Notes under the pieces: generated by a model
The model's database searches: none
What the model saw: only the letters and a program-made list of their open reading frames with translations
What the model was told of the DNA's origin: nothing
NCBI GenBank assembly: GCA_030674185.1
Contig: JAPXFY010000015.1
Coordinates: forward strand, 26,161,043-26,225,042
Source of the DNA: Monoplex corrugatus
Taxonomy: Eukaryota > Mollusca > Gastropoda > Littorinimorpha > Ranellidae
Length of the DNA stretch: 64,000 nucleotides
Direction of reading: 5' to 3'
Shown here: positions 41,670 through 52,839 of the stretch, in pieces
How the letters are laid out: each line of letters begins with the position of its first letter
Numbering within the stretch: position 1 is the stretch's first letter
Position numbers and translations under genes: made by a program

Positions 41670-42285
41670 TATGTAGAAGTTGAAGTCTTGATACAATTGT
41701 TTTGCTAAAGATACAGTATGTCAACATCTTCTCTTTAAAAAGTATGGAAAGCAGTTTGACGAGAAAAAAATCAGAATGGCCATGCTCGGTTTTGCTGTAA
41801 ACAATGTTGTTGATGATGGCTGAAACACAAAAGCAAGGAAAGAAAGAACCAAACAAAACATGACGAACTAAAGAAACACCAGCAATGACTGATCAAACAA
41901 ACAACAAAAATAGCGAATAACACAAATAACAGAAGTGATTTCTTATCTCGGGCGATGTTTTAATCAAACATTATGTTTAGATTGAGCTCAAGATGACACG
42001 ATCATACGACTTTGATTGAGAACAGCGATAAAAGCAGTTTTAAAAAAATGCTTAAAATTGCTGCAAAATGTGTCGGAGAATGTGTGCAGTAACAGAGAAG
42101 AAATCTTTGACAACGGTGATGCGATTTTTGGAATGGAAGCAAAATTCAACGATGACGGTATTTGTGATTACATCATTTCATGTGAAAACGGTCTTTTCTA
42201 CAATATTACTGAAAACTTACTGTTTTAATTAGTATTGGAAATGACTCGTAGTCGAGAAATACATTTCAAAAACTTCATTAGCAAG
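41670..42285 (+). other. Non-repetitive block with an unassigned 70-codon frame (42016-42228)
   Basis: The frame starts MRTAIKAVLKKCLKLLQNV and continues with acidic and Cys-containing sequence to a stop at 42228. It is not simple-repeat derived, but no domain is recognisable and there is no splice or promoter context. It may be chance or a remnant of an element. Confidence 0.3.
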
Positions 42286-42287
42286 CG

Positions 42288-42288
<1 letters not shown>

Positions 42289-42322
<34 letters not shown>

Positions 42323-42335
42323 CATACACACACAC

Positions 42336-42398
<63 letters not shown>

Positions 42399-42400
42399 AC
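42289..42400. repeat. (CA)n microsatellite
   Basis: About 50 CA units with two breaks, followed by CATGCATGCATGCG. Confidence 0.98.
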
Positions 42401-42719
42401 ACACACATGCATGCATGCGCTCCCCACCCCCTCATCACACACACAGAGACCTTCCAGTCACATCATGCTCTATTATACAAGCACTTAATTTAACGGGTCA
42501 TGCAGTACTTGCATGTTACATTGCCTCAAGTTTTTTCCCCCTGTTCATTTCCCTGTCCAATAAAAGCCATGCAGTGTCAGCCAGAGTGCAGTAAAAGTTA
42601 AGGTTCTGTTTTGACCTATTTAATTGTTTGTTCCTTTCAAACTTTCAAATACAATGATAATATCGTCGTAAGGACAAACAAGAACAACCCCAGTCAACCA
42701 CAGCAATCCTTGGTTTTAC

Positions 42720-42905
42720 ACTTCAAATGCACCATTTCAAATCGAGAGTATTCTGTTAATGGAATTGGACCATGAATGCATCTCGGTGCGTGTGAAAAAT
42801 GACTGCCTGCGATAAAGCTTGCCTTTGATCAGAACTTGCACCATTCAGCATATTCTACAGCAGGGTTCATTGATAATTTGGTTCGAGTTTTAACTGTACT
42901 ACGTA
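42720..42905 (+). repeat. Dispersed repeat R6, copy 2
   Basis: ACCATGAATGCATCTCGGTG, GCGTGTGAAAAATGAC, TTGCCTTTGATCAGAAC, CAGCATATTCTAC and GAGTTTTAACTGTAC match 24080-24215 in order. Confidence 0.65.
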
Positions 42906-43065
42906 ATGTGCAATGCTCTGATGTTTCAATCTCATTAAAATCGTGTCCGTTATGTAACCCAGGCTTTTTACCCTTTTCCCCCTGCGCTGGTTACGTTCGA
43001 GTGGATGGTGATTAATTTTTATTTGCTTATTTTTAATCTCCCTTTTTTGAAGGAACATTGTTTTT

Positions 43066-43510
43066 CATACCCCTTGTGGGGGTTACCGGGGGCTCTTTCA
43101 GTATAAATAGTATCTCCACCTTCTGGAAATTCTGAGCTAGAAATTTCCTCTTTTCTGTCGGTCTCTTTGTTTCTGCCTTGTTCCTTTGCTTTCTGTTATT
43201 TCTTCCTATCAATTCCTGCCTTGTGTTCGATAAAGTCTTATATATTTTCTCTTAGGATTGATAATTGGGTACATATATTAAGTGCATTTTTGGCTCTATT
43301 GAAACGAGATAGGCGAAAGCAATTTTAGCTGATTTATGCCCGTTTATATATGTTTTAGCATCCTTAGTTATGTTTAAATTTGTATCATGTATGTTTTTAA
43401 ATCCCTCGTGTAATAAATTGGACGGAGTGGTCAACGCCAGGGGCATCTCCTTAGATTGTGTGCACGAATGCATTGATATCTGTACTTAATTTTCTTTTCC
43501 TTTTATTTCC
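43066..43510 (+). mobile_element. Element X, copy 2
   Basis: It begins TACCCCTTGTGGGGGTTACC, then GGGGGCTCTTTCAGTATAAA, CCACCTTCTGGAAATTCTGA, GCTAGAAATTTCCTC, and later GGACGGAGTGGTCAACGCCA and GTGCACGAATGCATTGATAT. All these blocks occur on the minus strand of 28120-28395 in the same order. This copy contains about 130 bp (43150-43260) not seen in copy 1 and lacks the CGGATGGGC 3' end. Confidence 0.7.
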
Positions 43511-43609
43511 TTGTTGAAGTATTTGTGTGTGTGTGTTGAAATGGTTATAGCTGTGATATGGTTGTAAACAAAAGTAACTTTTTTTTTCATATAAACCAGA
43601 AAGGTGTTC

Positions 43610-43690
43610 ACTTGTGTGTGTGTTGTATGTGTGTGTGTGTGTGTGTGTCTATGTGAGAGTCTGTGTCTGTGTGTCAGTGTGTATGTCTGT
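43610..43690. repeat. (TG)n microsatellite
   Basis: TG units with TGTATG and GTCTGTG interruptions. Confidence 0.93.
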
Positions 43691-43694
43691 GGCA

Positions 43695-44035
43695 AAAACG
43701 GTTGCTTCATTTTCAGCTCTTTATGAATGGACCCTTACAAACTTTGATGGAAGGTATGGACCGTTAAGAAGACAAGAAAGGGTAAGATTAGAAAGGCATC
43801 CAGGCGAAAATCACATGGGCTTGGAAAAAAAACTACGCCGATTCAAATCTAGCATGTCCCAATGATTTTTTCCGCATTTTTATTATTGTTTTTTTCCCAT
43901 AGGTATGAATACGGCAAATTGTAAAGATGTCTTTCTTATATTATAATATGGAGATTTCCAGTGAGAAAAGAAAGGAATATTTGTTTTGTTTCTATCAATT
44001 TTTGCATAAAAATGACAATGGCACGACATGACCAT
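43695..44035. other. No recognisable feature
   Basis: Mixed, T-rich sequence. The open stretch reading to 43865 is not assignable. Confidence 0.4.
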
Positions 44036-44039
44036 CCTG

Positions 44040-44170
44040 TTGGTTTCTGTGTATGTATGTATGTTTTTATGTATGTATGTATGTATGTTGTATGTACGTA
44101 CTTTATTATGTATGTATGTATATTATGTATGTATGTACTATGTATGTGTGTGTATATATATGAGTACATA
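44040..44170. repeat. (TATG)n microsatellite
   Basis: GTAT/TATG units with interruptions over about 120 bp. Confidence 0.94.
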
Positions 44171-44299
44171 TATTTTTTTTAACTGTGCGAAATTCGGACT
44201 ACTCTTTCCGGGGACAGAAAGTTATTATATGATTACAAACATTAAATACCTAACAACAATGCAGCAGCAGCTCTTCAAATATATCCAAAAGAAATATCA

Positions 44300-45238
44300 G
44301 AATGTTTAGATCATAGAAAAGGTGGATATTTCGGTGCGATGGAAAAGTGGATGTGTGATGGCAGTATAATGGCCTGTGGTGACTGTTATTTGGGAGTATT
44401 TTTCTCTACAAGCTTTGAGTTTTGTTGCTGCATGTAAACACTTTCCTAGTAGAGCCAAAAAATGCCTTCTTACGCATATTGCAAAGATTGCATTTTCTTA
44501 ATACGTAACTCTTTGACATGTTTAACATTGCTTAATTCTCAGATTCAACCTATTGTGCAATATGGTTCCGAATTATGAGGTTTAGATAAAACTATTTTCC
44601 ACTGTGAATCATTTCATACATTCGTCTTAAAGTTAGGAGTGGACTTGCGGATGCCTGATGACTCGGTATATGGAGAGACAAAACAGGCACCCTATATATG
44701 TAAATTCTGCAGTAAAACGTATCCGCTACTGGTTTTTAAATGAACATAGATGGAAAAATAGACACACCACGAAAAGTGTACAATATGCTATTATGATTTA
44801 GATGCTAAAGGTAAACATGACTGGGTGTCAAATGTACGTGCTTGCTTGTTTGAATATGGATTTGACGTAGTAAGGATCAATCAAAGTGCTGGCAAACTAA
44901 ATGAATTCACTGTAGATGGCACAAATGGAACGATCACGTTCAAAGCAGTAACAGATTAAATGTTTACAGAACTTTATGTAATAACGTGAAGTGAAGTCAT
45001 AACATTGGATATGGACAGGTCTTTTATATGTGACAACAACATTTAGACTTGGTATATCAGAAATCAAAGTCTGTTGCTTTAGATACAGATCTCATCAAGA
45101 GAGTGATCTTGTGTGTCCGTTATGTATGATCTCGAAAGAGGATAAATGCATTTCTTGCTTAATTGTCCACTGCTCCACTGATGTGATCAACGTCATACGA
45201 TGTTGCATACATCTTTGTTTTTGTTCAAAGCGTTTTAC
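44300..45238 (+). pseudogene. LINE-A relic: thumb to C-terminus of the polyprotein
   Basis: Piecing frames on the plus strand gives RKGGYFGAMEKWM (44317-44355), then FSLQAL-type sequence, QYGSE and a DLRMPDDSVYGETKQAP segment (44645-44695). Then come KGKHDWVSNVRACLFEYGFD (about 44810-44868), LGISEIKVCCFRYRSHQESD (45050-45110) and VCPLCMISKEDK (45114-45149). These are the post-RT segments of the same family as the relics at 305 and 52840, ending in the CPLC/ED zinc-like motif. There are frameshifts and stops between nearly every block: an old, dead copy. At 45239 it is interrupted by an L2 3' end; the sequence resumes at 45688. Confidence 0.78.
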
Positions 45239-45360
45239 AACAATACAACAATACAATATTTATTTATATAGCGCAAAATCTTGATAAAATCAAATCTAAG
45301 CGCTAAAACAGATACACACGCACGCACACACGCACACGCACACGCACGCACACACGCACG

Positions 45361-45409
<49 letters not shown>

Positions 45410-45687
45410 ACCACACACTCACACGGCTATAAATGGGGAGAAAGAATAAAAGCAATGGAAAATTATAGAGAGCATATTATATACATATCATATATTACAA
45501 TGTGATTCCCCTCCGAATGGAGACAGGCTGCAGAGGGGATTGAGTGAGGTCAGGATTTTATGCAGAGGAGAAAAGGTGAGTTTTGAGAGCGGACTTGAAG
45601 AAGACAAAAGTAGGTTGCTGATGGACTGAGAGATGAAGTTTGTTCCAGGAGAGTGGACCAGAAACAGAGAAGGCTCGTGGACCATAG
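45239..45687 (-). mobile_element. 5'-truncated L2-like LINE insertion with 7-bp target duplication
   Basis: The 449-bp insertion corresponds to the last part of the 35585-38780 element: end of the C-terminal domain (YGPRAF region), TGCAGCCTGTCTCC block, 3' UTR with internal (CA)n (45365-45409) and terminus GATTTTGCGC-TATATAAATA. It is flanked by GTTTTAC at 45232-45238 and 45688-45694, the expected product of target-primed reverse transcription. It inserted into the C-terminus of LINE-A. Confidence 0.9.
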
Positions 45688-45860
45688 GTTTTACGTTCAG
45701 AGATAAAGCAACGTCATGATCACAACACACGTTACTAATTTGTTCTGTTGTGCTTAATTTGATATACTCGTTGTTAAGCATGTTTCATGCATCCTTTGTA
45801 CACACTATTTCATTTGAGGACATAGATTAACTTGAATAAAATATCCGAATCGGAATCAGA
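45688..45860 (+). pseudogene. LINE-A relic, extreme C-terminus and 3' UTR after the L2 insertion
   Basis: Removing the insertion joins the left frame to FRDKAT-like sequence, comparable to the IREIALS terminus at 520-536. A 3' UTR ends TTGAATAAAATATCCG near 45835-45850, the same terminus as 8000-8015. Confidence 0.65.
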
Positions 45861-45954
45861 ATCCGGATTTTTCTGTCGATAATATCTACATAGACTAGGA
45901 GACGAGAACTTGTTACGAATGCAAAGTAAATTACGCTGATGATGTCAATCTTCA

Positions 45955-46545
45955 CTGACAAAGACTAATACGTATATGCAGTATGTCTCAGGTTTGTCAT
46001 TAAAAGGACTAATGTTGAGATTTATGTGTATTTTCTTATGTATGTACATTGTTTTTATTGTATCGTTACTTACTCCTCCCCTCCCCCCTTCTAACAGGGC
46101 AGTGGCCTTTTTTGAATAAATAATGTTTTCTGTATTTTCTCCGTCTTTCAACTTAAAATAACTAACTATATCTGAATTCGCCCATTACCAGTACAGATGT
46201 AAGAACTAACTGAGATACCAGTTTTCATTGTACCAAAACACGCAAAAGATGAAATGTGTTTTGCCTTATGCTGCCTTGTAATCTTTAATTGCAATACATG
46301 CTAGAGGATTTTTTTATATAAATTCCCAAACCAGTTTCGACAGTGTGCTCGTGGTTTTCCTATACATGAAAGACATAGAAACTTCCTGTACGCACAAGGA
46401 ATTTAAGACGAGATCTATTGCTGTATGATTTGGTGTATGATTAAATATGAACTATGTTTGAGGTGATGTGATTGTCATGATATCGAATGATCATGCCGTG
46501 AATTGTTTGTACCCCTACATGAGGGGTAACGGCCTGTTATGTTAT
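45955..46545 (+). mobile_element. LINE-A 3' UTR fragments
   Basis: GGGCAGTGGCCTTTTTTGAA then TAAATAATG at 46098-46126, and GTACCCCTACATGAGGGGTA then ACGGCCTG at 46509-46536, are variants of the LINE-A terminal motif (CCCCT-loop-AGGGG-CTA-GGCC). Several truncated copies appear to be stacked here. The intervening sequence is AT-rich and unassigned. Confidence 0.5.
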
Positions 46546-46549
46546 TTAA

Positions 46550-46692
46550 CCCTTTGACTCCTGCACCCGGTCCACCAGCATCCTGCATTGTCAACCATGC
46601 TGGCAAAGCTAAGGGAAGCTGGTGGATAGGGTGAGGGAGTCAAAGGGTTAAGTTTTTTTGCAGTTGGTGGAGAGGGTGCAGGAGTCAAAGGG
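46550..46692. mobile_element. TTAA-flanked MITE, copy 3, with inner left arm deleted
   Basis: TTAA at 46546-46549 and 46693-46696. Ends CCCTTTGACTCCTGCACCC and GGTGCAGGAGTCAAAGGG. The inner palindrome keeps only its right arm (GAAGCTGGTGGATAGGGTGA), so a deletion removed the left inner arm. It abuts a LINE-A 3' end. Confidence 0.85.
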
Positions 46693-46696
46693 TTAA

Positions 46697-47255
46697 TCGT
46701 CTACGGGTTGGCTTTTTCCCTTTGTTTTTAGTAGAGTTGTGGACTAAAGATCTAAAATCTGGAGTTAGTCCCAGCTCGTAACATTTTAAAGTAGCCTATT
46801 CGCTGCCATCTTAACCCTTTGACTCCGCACTCTGTCCACTAGCATCCTGCATTCTTAGCCTGCTAACAAAGCAAAAATTTAATCCTTTGATACCCTAATC
46901 GTATCCACCTGCCCACAGCATTCTGCATTCTCAGCCATGCTAGCAAAGCAGAAATTTAACCCTTTGACTCCCTCACCCTATCCACCAGATTCCTGCAGGA
47001 AGATGGGGGAAAGGGTGAGGGAGTCAAAGGGTTAAGTTTTTGCAGCGGGTGGATAGGGGGTGGGAGTCAAAGGGTTAATAGTTATACCAGTCTGGTGATG
47101 TTTTTTCAGAGGTCCCTCCCTATCCTCTCCATTTCAAGACCTTGTCAACGAAAAGGTTTTGCGCTGGCCAAAGGAGTCTGCCAGATAATTGCCGGCAGAT
47201 TTGGGTAGAGATCATGTGAAATGGTCCGGGTAACATGAATCCCTCTTGAACAAAC
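46697..47255 (+). mobile_element. SINE-B copy 5, split by MITE copy 4
   Basis: A degraded head (TTTAGTAGAGTTGTGGACTA, AGTTAGTCCCAGCTC) is followed by GCCTATTCGCTGCCATC. The MITE at 46815-47074 intervenes, and SINE sequence resumes with CCAGTCTGGTGATG, CAAGACCTTGTCAACG, GGAGTCTGCCAGATAATTGC and GAATCCCTCTTGAACAAAC. Removing the MITE with one TTAA restores the order seen in copy 2. A (TC)n array follows the 3' end. Confidence 0.72.
46815..47074. mobile_element. TTAA-flanked nested MITE, copy 4, with a duplicated left arm
   Basis: TTAA at 46811-46814 and 47075-47078. The inner near-perfect palindrome 46960-47031 (72 bp) has its own TTAA borders at 46956-46959 and 47032-47035, with centre TCCTGCAGGA. 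Between the outer left end and the inner unit a second left arm (ATCCTTTGATACCC...GCTAGCAAAGC) is present, giving three left arms and two right arms. Inserted in SINE-B. Confidence 0.87.
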
Positions 47256-47261
47256 TCCTAA

Positions 47262-47942
<681 letters not shown>

Positions 47943-48370
47943 ATAGGCGCACGTGAGCTATATGTCGACGCAGGTGCTTACAGGGATAGATCCTGTTCCG
48001 TTCAAAGCGTTTTATTATTCATTTATGGACGGGACGGTAAACATGGGCGGGCAGAAATCATGCAGTTGAAATAAATGCACGGGATATTAGTTTATTATGT
48101 TTATTTTCGACCCACTAGAGTCTTTCTCTCTCTGTATCTGTCTCTCTCTCCTCTCTCTCTCTCTCTGTCTCTCTGTCTGTTCTGTCTGTTTGTCTCTCTG
48201 TCTCTGTCTCTCTCGCGTCTCTCGTCTTATTTTCGACCCACCAGAGTGACTCTCTCCCCTCTCTTCCCTCTCCTCTCCTCTCCCTCCCTCCATCTCCTCT
48301 CCCTCCCTCCCTCTCTCTCCTCCCACACTTTCTTACCCACTTTCTCTCCCCCTCGTCTTTCTCTCTTCAC
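47943..48370. repeat. CT-rich tract with a repeated TTATTTTCGACCCAC motif
   Basis: TTATTTTCGACCCAC-AGAGT occurs at 48100 and 48227, each followed by TC-rich sequence, suggesting a duplicated flank-plus-array unit of about 127 bp. 47943-48090 is non-repetitive. Confidence 0.75.
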
Positions 48371-48529
48371 CCCAAAAAGTATAGACATGTCGATTTCAGC
48401 TTTAACCCCTCACTCTCCGCAACTCGCGTGGGAATCCAGGATAATCTTGGTTGGCATAAATCAGTTGATAACAAACAAAAAAGAAGAAAAAAACAACAAC
48501 TAATGAAATTATATCTTCTTCATAATCAT

Positions 48530-48583
48530 TTCTCTCTCCTCTCTCTCTCTGTCTCTCTCTGTCTCTCTCCTCTCTCTCCTCTC

Positions 48584-48662
<79 letters not shown>
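48530..48662. repeat. (TC)n microsatellite
   Basis: TC with GTC breaks, then about 35 pure units to 48662. Confidence 0.98.
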
Positions 48663-48663
<1 letters not shown>

Positions 48664-48664
48664 A

Positions 48665-49180
48665 GTACTTCATTGGTCATCGGTCGATTGGCAGATTGAA
48701 CGACTGATTGATTGGACGATTGACACGTAGGAGGCTTTGTTTGATTATTTACCAATTTACTAGCCAAGTGATCTGGCTGAGAGTTAATGCTAGTTATTCT
48801 CTTTGATGGTTAAACTATTGATCAGATGAGCGAATGATGATTTAACATCTGTCAAACTGATGTACTGTTGTTTGAACTAAAAAGACGTAATGTAAATCAC
48901 AATTCTCAGAATAAGATCAAGTATCTGCGATGTGATACAAAATGAACAGATCTTTTGACTCCTTAGCTGTAGTTGCGTTGATTATTGTGCAGAGTATATT
49001 CTTTTTGTATGTATTTTTGTGTGTGTAGTTGTTCATATGTATGTATATGTATATGTATTGTATTAAAATATATATGTGTGTTTGTATGAAATATGCATGG
49101 AATTGTCAAAACCCGGATCCCCTCCCCTATTCCATCCACGTGTTTGGATTGTGGCTTAAACAATCCTGAGTTCTGAGTTC
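48665..49180. other. No recognisable feature
   Basis: Mixed AT-rich sequence with GATTGA-like and TATG-like short motifs. No coding signal. Confidence 0.5.
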
Positions 49181-49264
49181 TCTCTCTCTTTCTGTCTCTC
49201 TCTCTCTCTCTTTCTCTTTCTCACACATTCTCTGTGCTGTTTTTAGATAGCACTTTAATGTTTT

Positions 49265-49605
49265 TTCACAACTATGTAATTACAACTCAAATTGTCCATT
49301 AGAGGGGGGACAACCACTACGATAATTAACTATTGAACCGCCAATCCAGCATTGCGTCCCTTGTCGATCAGCAGGAGGCCTGCCTGATAGAGCTCTGAGT
49401 GGGTTTAAATGGCCTATTAGTATTACTCTGTATTTCATTTCTTGCGCCATTCCTCGAACTTTCTTGCAAACTACTTTTCGATTTTTTTCTTTGGAAAATG
49501 AACTGTTTTTTAAGCAAATGAAAAGGACAATTTGGTCAAGCCATTCATTCTGTAGTCTCCCTGTACAAACAAAAATTGTTAAGAACAAAACGGATTCGTT
49601 TCTAA
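49265..49605 (+). repeat. Unassigned block containing an R1 left-end fragment
   Basis: GGTCAAGCCATTCATTCTG, AGTCTCCCTGTACAAACAAA and AATTGTTAAGAAC (49533-49584) resemble the R1 left end at 1495. The preceding 260 bp is not matched elsewhere. Confidence 0.5.
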
Positions 49606-49739
49606 CACACGCGTGTCTCATTGCAAATCTCCTCTACTCCCACTTCACCGGGATGGTTATCCCCGCCGGCCATATCACTTGAGGTAGGTGCCGACGTAAA
49701 ACCTGAACCAAATCTCTGTGCAGTTGAAAAACTACAACA

Positions 49740-50240
49740 GTATCATCATCATCATCAGTTGCCCTGCCGCATGGCGTTGGCGATCATGGACTTCCATCCG
49801 TCTCTATCTCTCGTTGCCCCTAGCATCTCCCCCACCCTCCTCGTCCCCAGCCACTCTGCAAGTCCGTCCAACATTTTCTCCCTGGGTCTATCCGGTGCTC
49901 TCTTTCCCTCCAGCTTTCCTGTTGTGACCAGGTGCTCCAAATCCCCCTTCCTCAAAAATGGCCTATAAATGTTGCCTGTCTTTTCCTAATCTTCCTTATG
50001 ACTGATCTACTTGTGTCTGCCTCCATCAAGACTGTCTCGTTTGTTTTCTTTGCTGTCCATGGAACTCTCAACATTCTTCTTAGAAACCACGTCTCGGCTG
50101 CCTTAATCTTGTTCTGGCTTTGTTTGTTGACTGTCCATGCCTCGCATCCGTATAACAGTATTGGTTCTATATAACATTTAAGAACTCTCTTCCTGATGTT
50201 GATTGACAGGCATTTGTACAACAGCATAGCTATCAAAAAC
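49740..50240 (-). pseudogene. RTE-like LINE 3' end (copy E), longest copy
   Basis: Minus strand. The frame 50236-49952 reads LLYKCLSINIRKRVLKCYIE, PILLYGCEAWTV, AAETWFLRRMLRVPWTAKKT, NETVL and IRKIRKRQATFIGHF. After a frame break, the frame 49955-49755 reads MRKGDLEHLVTTGKLEGKRA, PDRPREKMLDGLAEWLG and DRDGWKSMIANAMRQGN. The YGCEAWT and FLRRMLR-PWTA motifs followed by GHFMRK are the conserved C-terminal region downstream of RT in an RTE-like endonuclease/RT LINE family. The 3' tail is (TGA)n at 49740-49757. It is 5'-truncated with at least one frameshift; no RT catalytic core remains. Confidence 0.85.
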
Positions 50241-50321
50241 CACCAATATTGTAATAATGTTTGGATGTACGTACGATCATTGTATTAACACCTGTGAAAA
50301 AATGTAATGATAAAAAAGGGG

Positions 50322-50352
50322 ATTTTTTTTTTTTTTTTTGGGGGGGGGGGGG
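50322..50352. repeat. Poly-T followed by poly-G
   Basis: About 17 T then 13 G. Confidence 0.95.
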
Positions 50353-50450
50353 ACCATGGGGGAAAGGTAGATAATCATTGTTGACGAATTTAGACAGTGA
50401 TTCAGTCACTATAACTGTGACTAATCAAGGCCATATCACTCAACGTTTTT

Positions 50451-50451
<1 letters not shown>

Positions 50452-50536
<85 letters not shown>
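50452..50536. repeat. (TG)n microsatellite
   Basis: About 42 uninterrupted TG units. Confidence 0.98.
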
Positions 50537-50539
<3 letters not shown>

Positions 50540-50772
50540 GCTTATATCTGTTTTTACATATAAGTGTTGCAATAATCGAAACAAGGAATAACTTTCTGGG
50601 AATTCGAGGTTGTGAATTTTGATACAACTGTACGAACAATATGAGTTTGTGAGCACCTTGTCTAAAATTGATTTCAGCATATGTTCCACACACGTGCCGT
50701 TTTAATCCACTGAGTTATGCCACTTTTATGTATAAGTATCAGAAAATCATCGTACTTGTAATTGTATGTGCG

Positions 50773-50890
50773 TGAGAGAGAGAGAGAGATAAGAGAGAAG
50801 AGAGAGGGGGTATATATGTGTGTATGTGTGGTAGTTTTTGAGTGATGTGGTGTGGTGTGTGTGGTGTGTGTGTGGTGTTGTTGGGTGGTG

Positions 50891-50972
<82 letters not shown>

Positions 50973-51213
50973 TGTGTGATGGTAAGCGTATTTGACACAC
51001 GAGTGTTAAACGTTATCTGGAGTCGCATACTTTGTGAAGTCAGTGTGATTTAATATCGATCTATTTAAGTGACAACCCTAGTGATAAAACACACACATTG
51101 GGCTCATTGTTTTGTTTGTGCAAGCAAATGCACATGCACACACACACATACACACACATCCCGAAAGAGAGAGAGAGAGTGGTGTGTGTGTGTGTGTGTA
51201 CGTGTGTGTGTGT

Positions 51214-51260
<47 letters not shown>
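50773..51260. repeat. (GA)n, (TG)n/(TGG)n and (CA)n microsatellite cluster
   Basis: GA at 50775-50805, TG with GGTG breaks at 50845-50980, CA/GA at 51130-51180, TG at 51181-51260. Confidence 0.95.
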
Positions 51261-51264
<4 letters not shown>

Positions 51265-51265
<1 letters not shown>

Positions 51266-51735
51266 ATATGAAATATAATAGACTAGAACTACATTTCCTT
51301 TATATCATTTTTTCGTGGTTGCGTGAAACAAAGGCACAAAATAAAGCTTTGAATAACATGTATAAAATATCAATCATTTCTTAACAATACAAAGGTAGAA
51401 CAGAATTAGATCTAGACCTGAGAAATATACCTCACCTTTCGTTTGCAAGAGGGAATCAAATAACTTCAGTCTGTCCAATTGAGACGATCTTCCGTCCCAT
51501 CGGGAAAACAAAAAAGTGCTGTTGCTTAAATGTAAACCTTTCAGAGTTATCTTACACCACTTGGAGTGTTGCAATGAACCTTGAAAACAAAATAATCTTG
51601 CGATCAGCCGTCTCGCTTCAATTTGAAGACCAAAGACAGCGACCATGTTTGTATTATCTATTTTTTGTCACTGCTGGGCCCAGACTTGAGAAAACAAGGT
51701 TCAGAGTGGAGTAAAATAGTTTTATTTTCGGAGTT
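51265..51735. other. No recognisable feature
   Basis: Non-repetitive AT-rich sequence. The minus-strand 90-codon frame 51374-51646 is not assignable. Confidence 0.45.
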
Positions 51736-51774
51736 TATTTCTCTCCTCTTTCTCTTCTCTCCTCCCTCTCTCTC

Positions 51775-51832
<58 letters not shown>

Positions 51833-51955
51833 TCTTTCTCTCTCTCTCTTTCTCTCTCTCTCTCTCGTTATCTCTCTCTTACACACATCACACCACACAA
51901 ACGCACGCACGCGCGTACACGCATGCACACACACACGCGCGCGCACACCAACCAT
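51736..51955. repeat. (TC)n with (CA)n/(CG)n end
   Basis: TC-rich to 51878, then CACGCACGCGCG-type alternating sequence to 51948. Confidence 0.95.
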
Positions 51956-52239
51956 AAACAACTACTGATGCAGCTGTAGACGATCTAGGCATCAGTTAAG
52001 CCGATTAGCAATTATGTCTTCTGCTGTTGAAAAACATTCTCTCTCTCTCTCTCTCTGGAGCTGCTTGCATTAGCTTAGTGAAATGGAAGGAAGGCCCTTG
52101 TCATGAAGAGCTAGTGAAGTAGAAACGAGTTTCTAGCTTCGTCCCGACGAGAAAAATATAGCACCCACCTACCCCCCCCCCCCCTACACACAATGACAAA
52201 GCGAAGTTGGGCCAATAACGTTTAGAGCTAACACACGTG

Positions 52240-52263
52240 AGCGCGAACCCGCACGCGCGCGCG

Positions 52264-52361
<98 letters not shown>

Positions 52362-52362
52362 C
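52240..52362. repeat. (CG)n/(CA)n microsatellite
   Basis: CGCGCGCGC then about 48 uninterrupted CA units. Confidence 0.98.
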
Positions 52363-52364
52363 CG

Positions 52365-52838
52365 TATGACAGACAAAACCCAATCGGGCCGATGACGTAT
52401 GATAATAAAGTTGACATCAGAACTCACAGAACGAAACTTCCTGTTGGAACCATTGATGAAACTTTAGCAACTTGTTTGCAATCTCTGCGATCTCAGCAGA
52501 AAAGTACAGTCAACTCTCCTTGACACTTTAACAACCTGTCGTCGTGTAATCGCTCCAATCTCGGCAGTAAACCATACACACTCAGTCATCCCAGACACTT
52601 CAATATCGTATCGTCTGCAGGCTCTCCAAATTTCCCGCGCTGCTCAGAAACTATGTGACCAGACAGCCATTATTGGAAGAGGGGTGACAGGAATGAATAA
52701 TGTGAATTACTGATTGATGCCAAACGTTTGGCCAGGGCTGTCTTCCCTCCGTGGATAGTTTTGACCCTTAGCAACAATGTTCACGACAGTCCATTACGGA
52801 AAGTCTAACCATATAAACTTCATTTTGCGTAAGATGTG
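52365..52838. other. No recognisable feature
   Basis: Non-repetitive. A faint repeat of TGATGAAACTTTAGCAAC / GACACTTTAACAACCTGTCG-type sequence is visible but not a clear array. Confidence 0.4.
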
Positions 52839-52839
52839 T

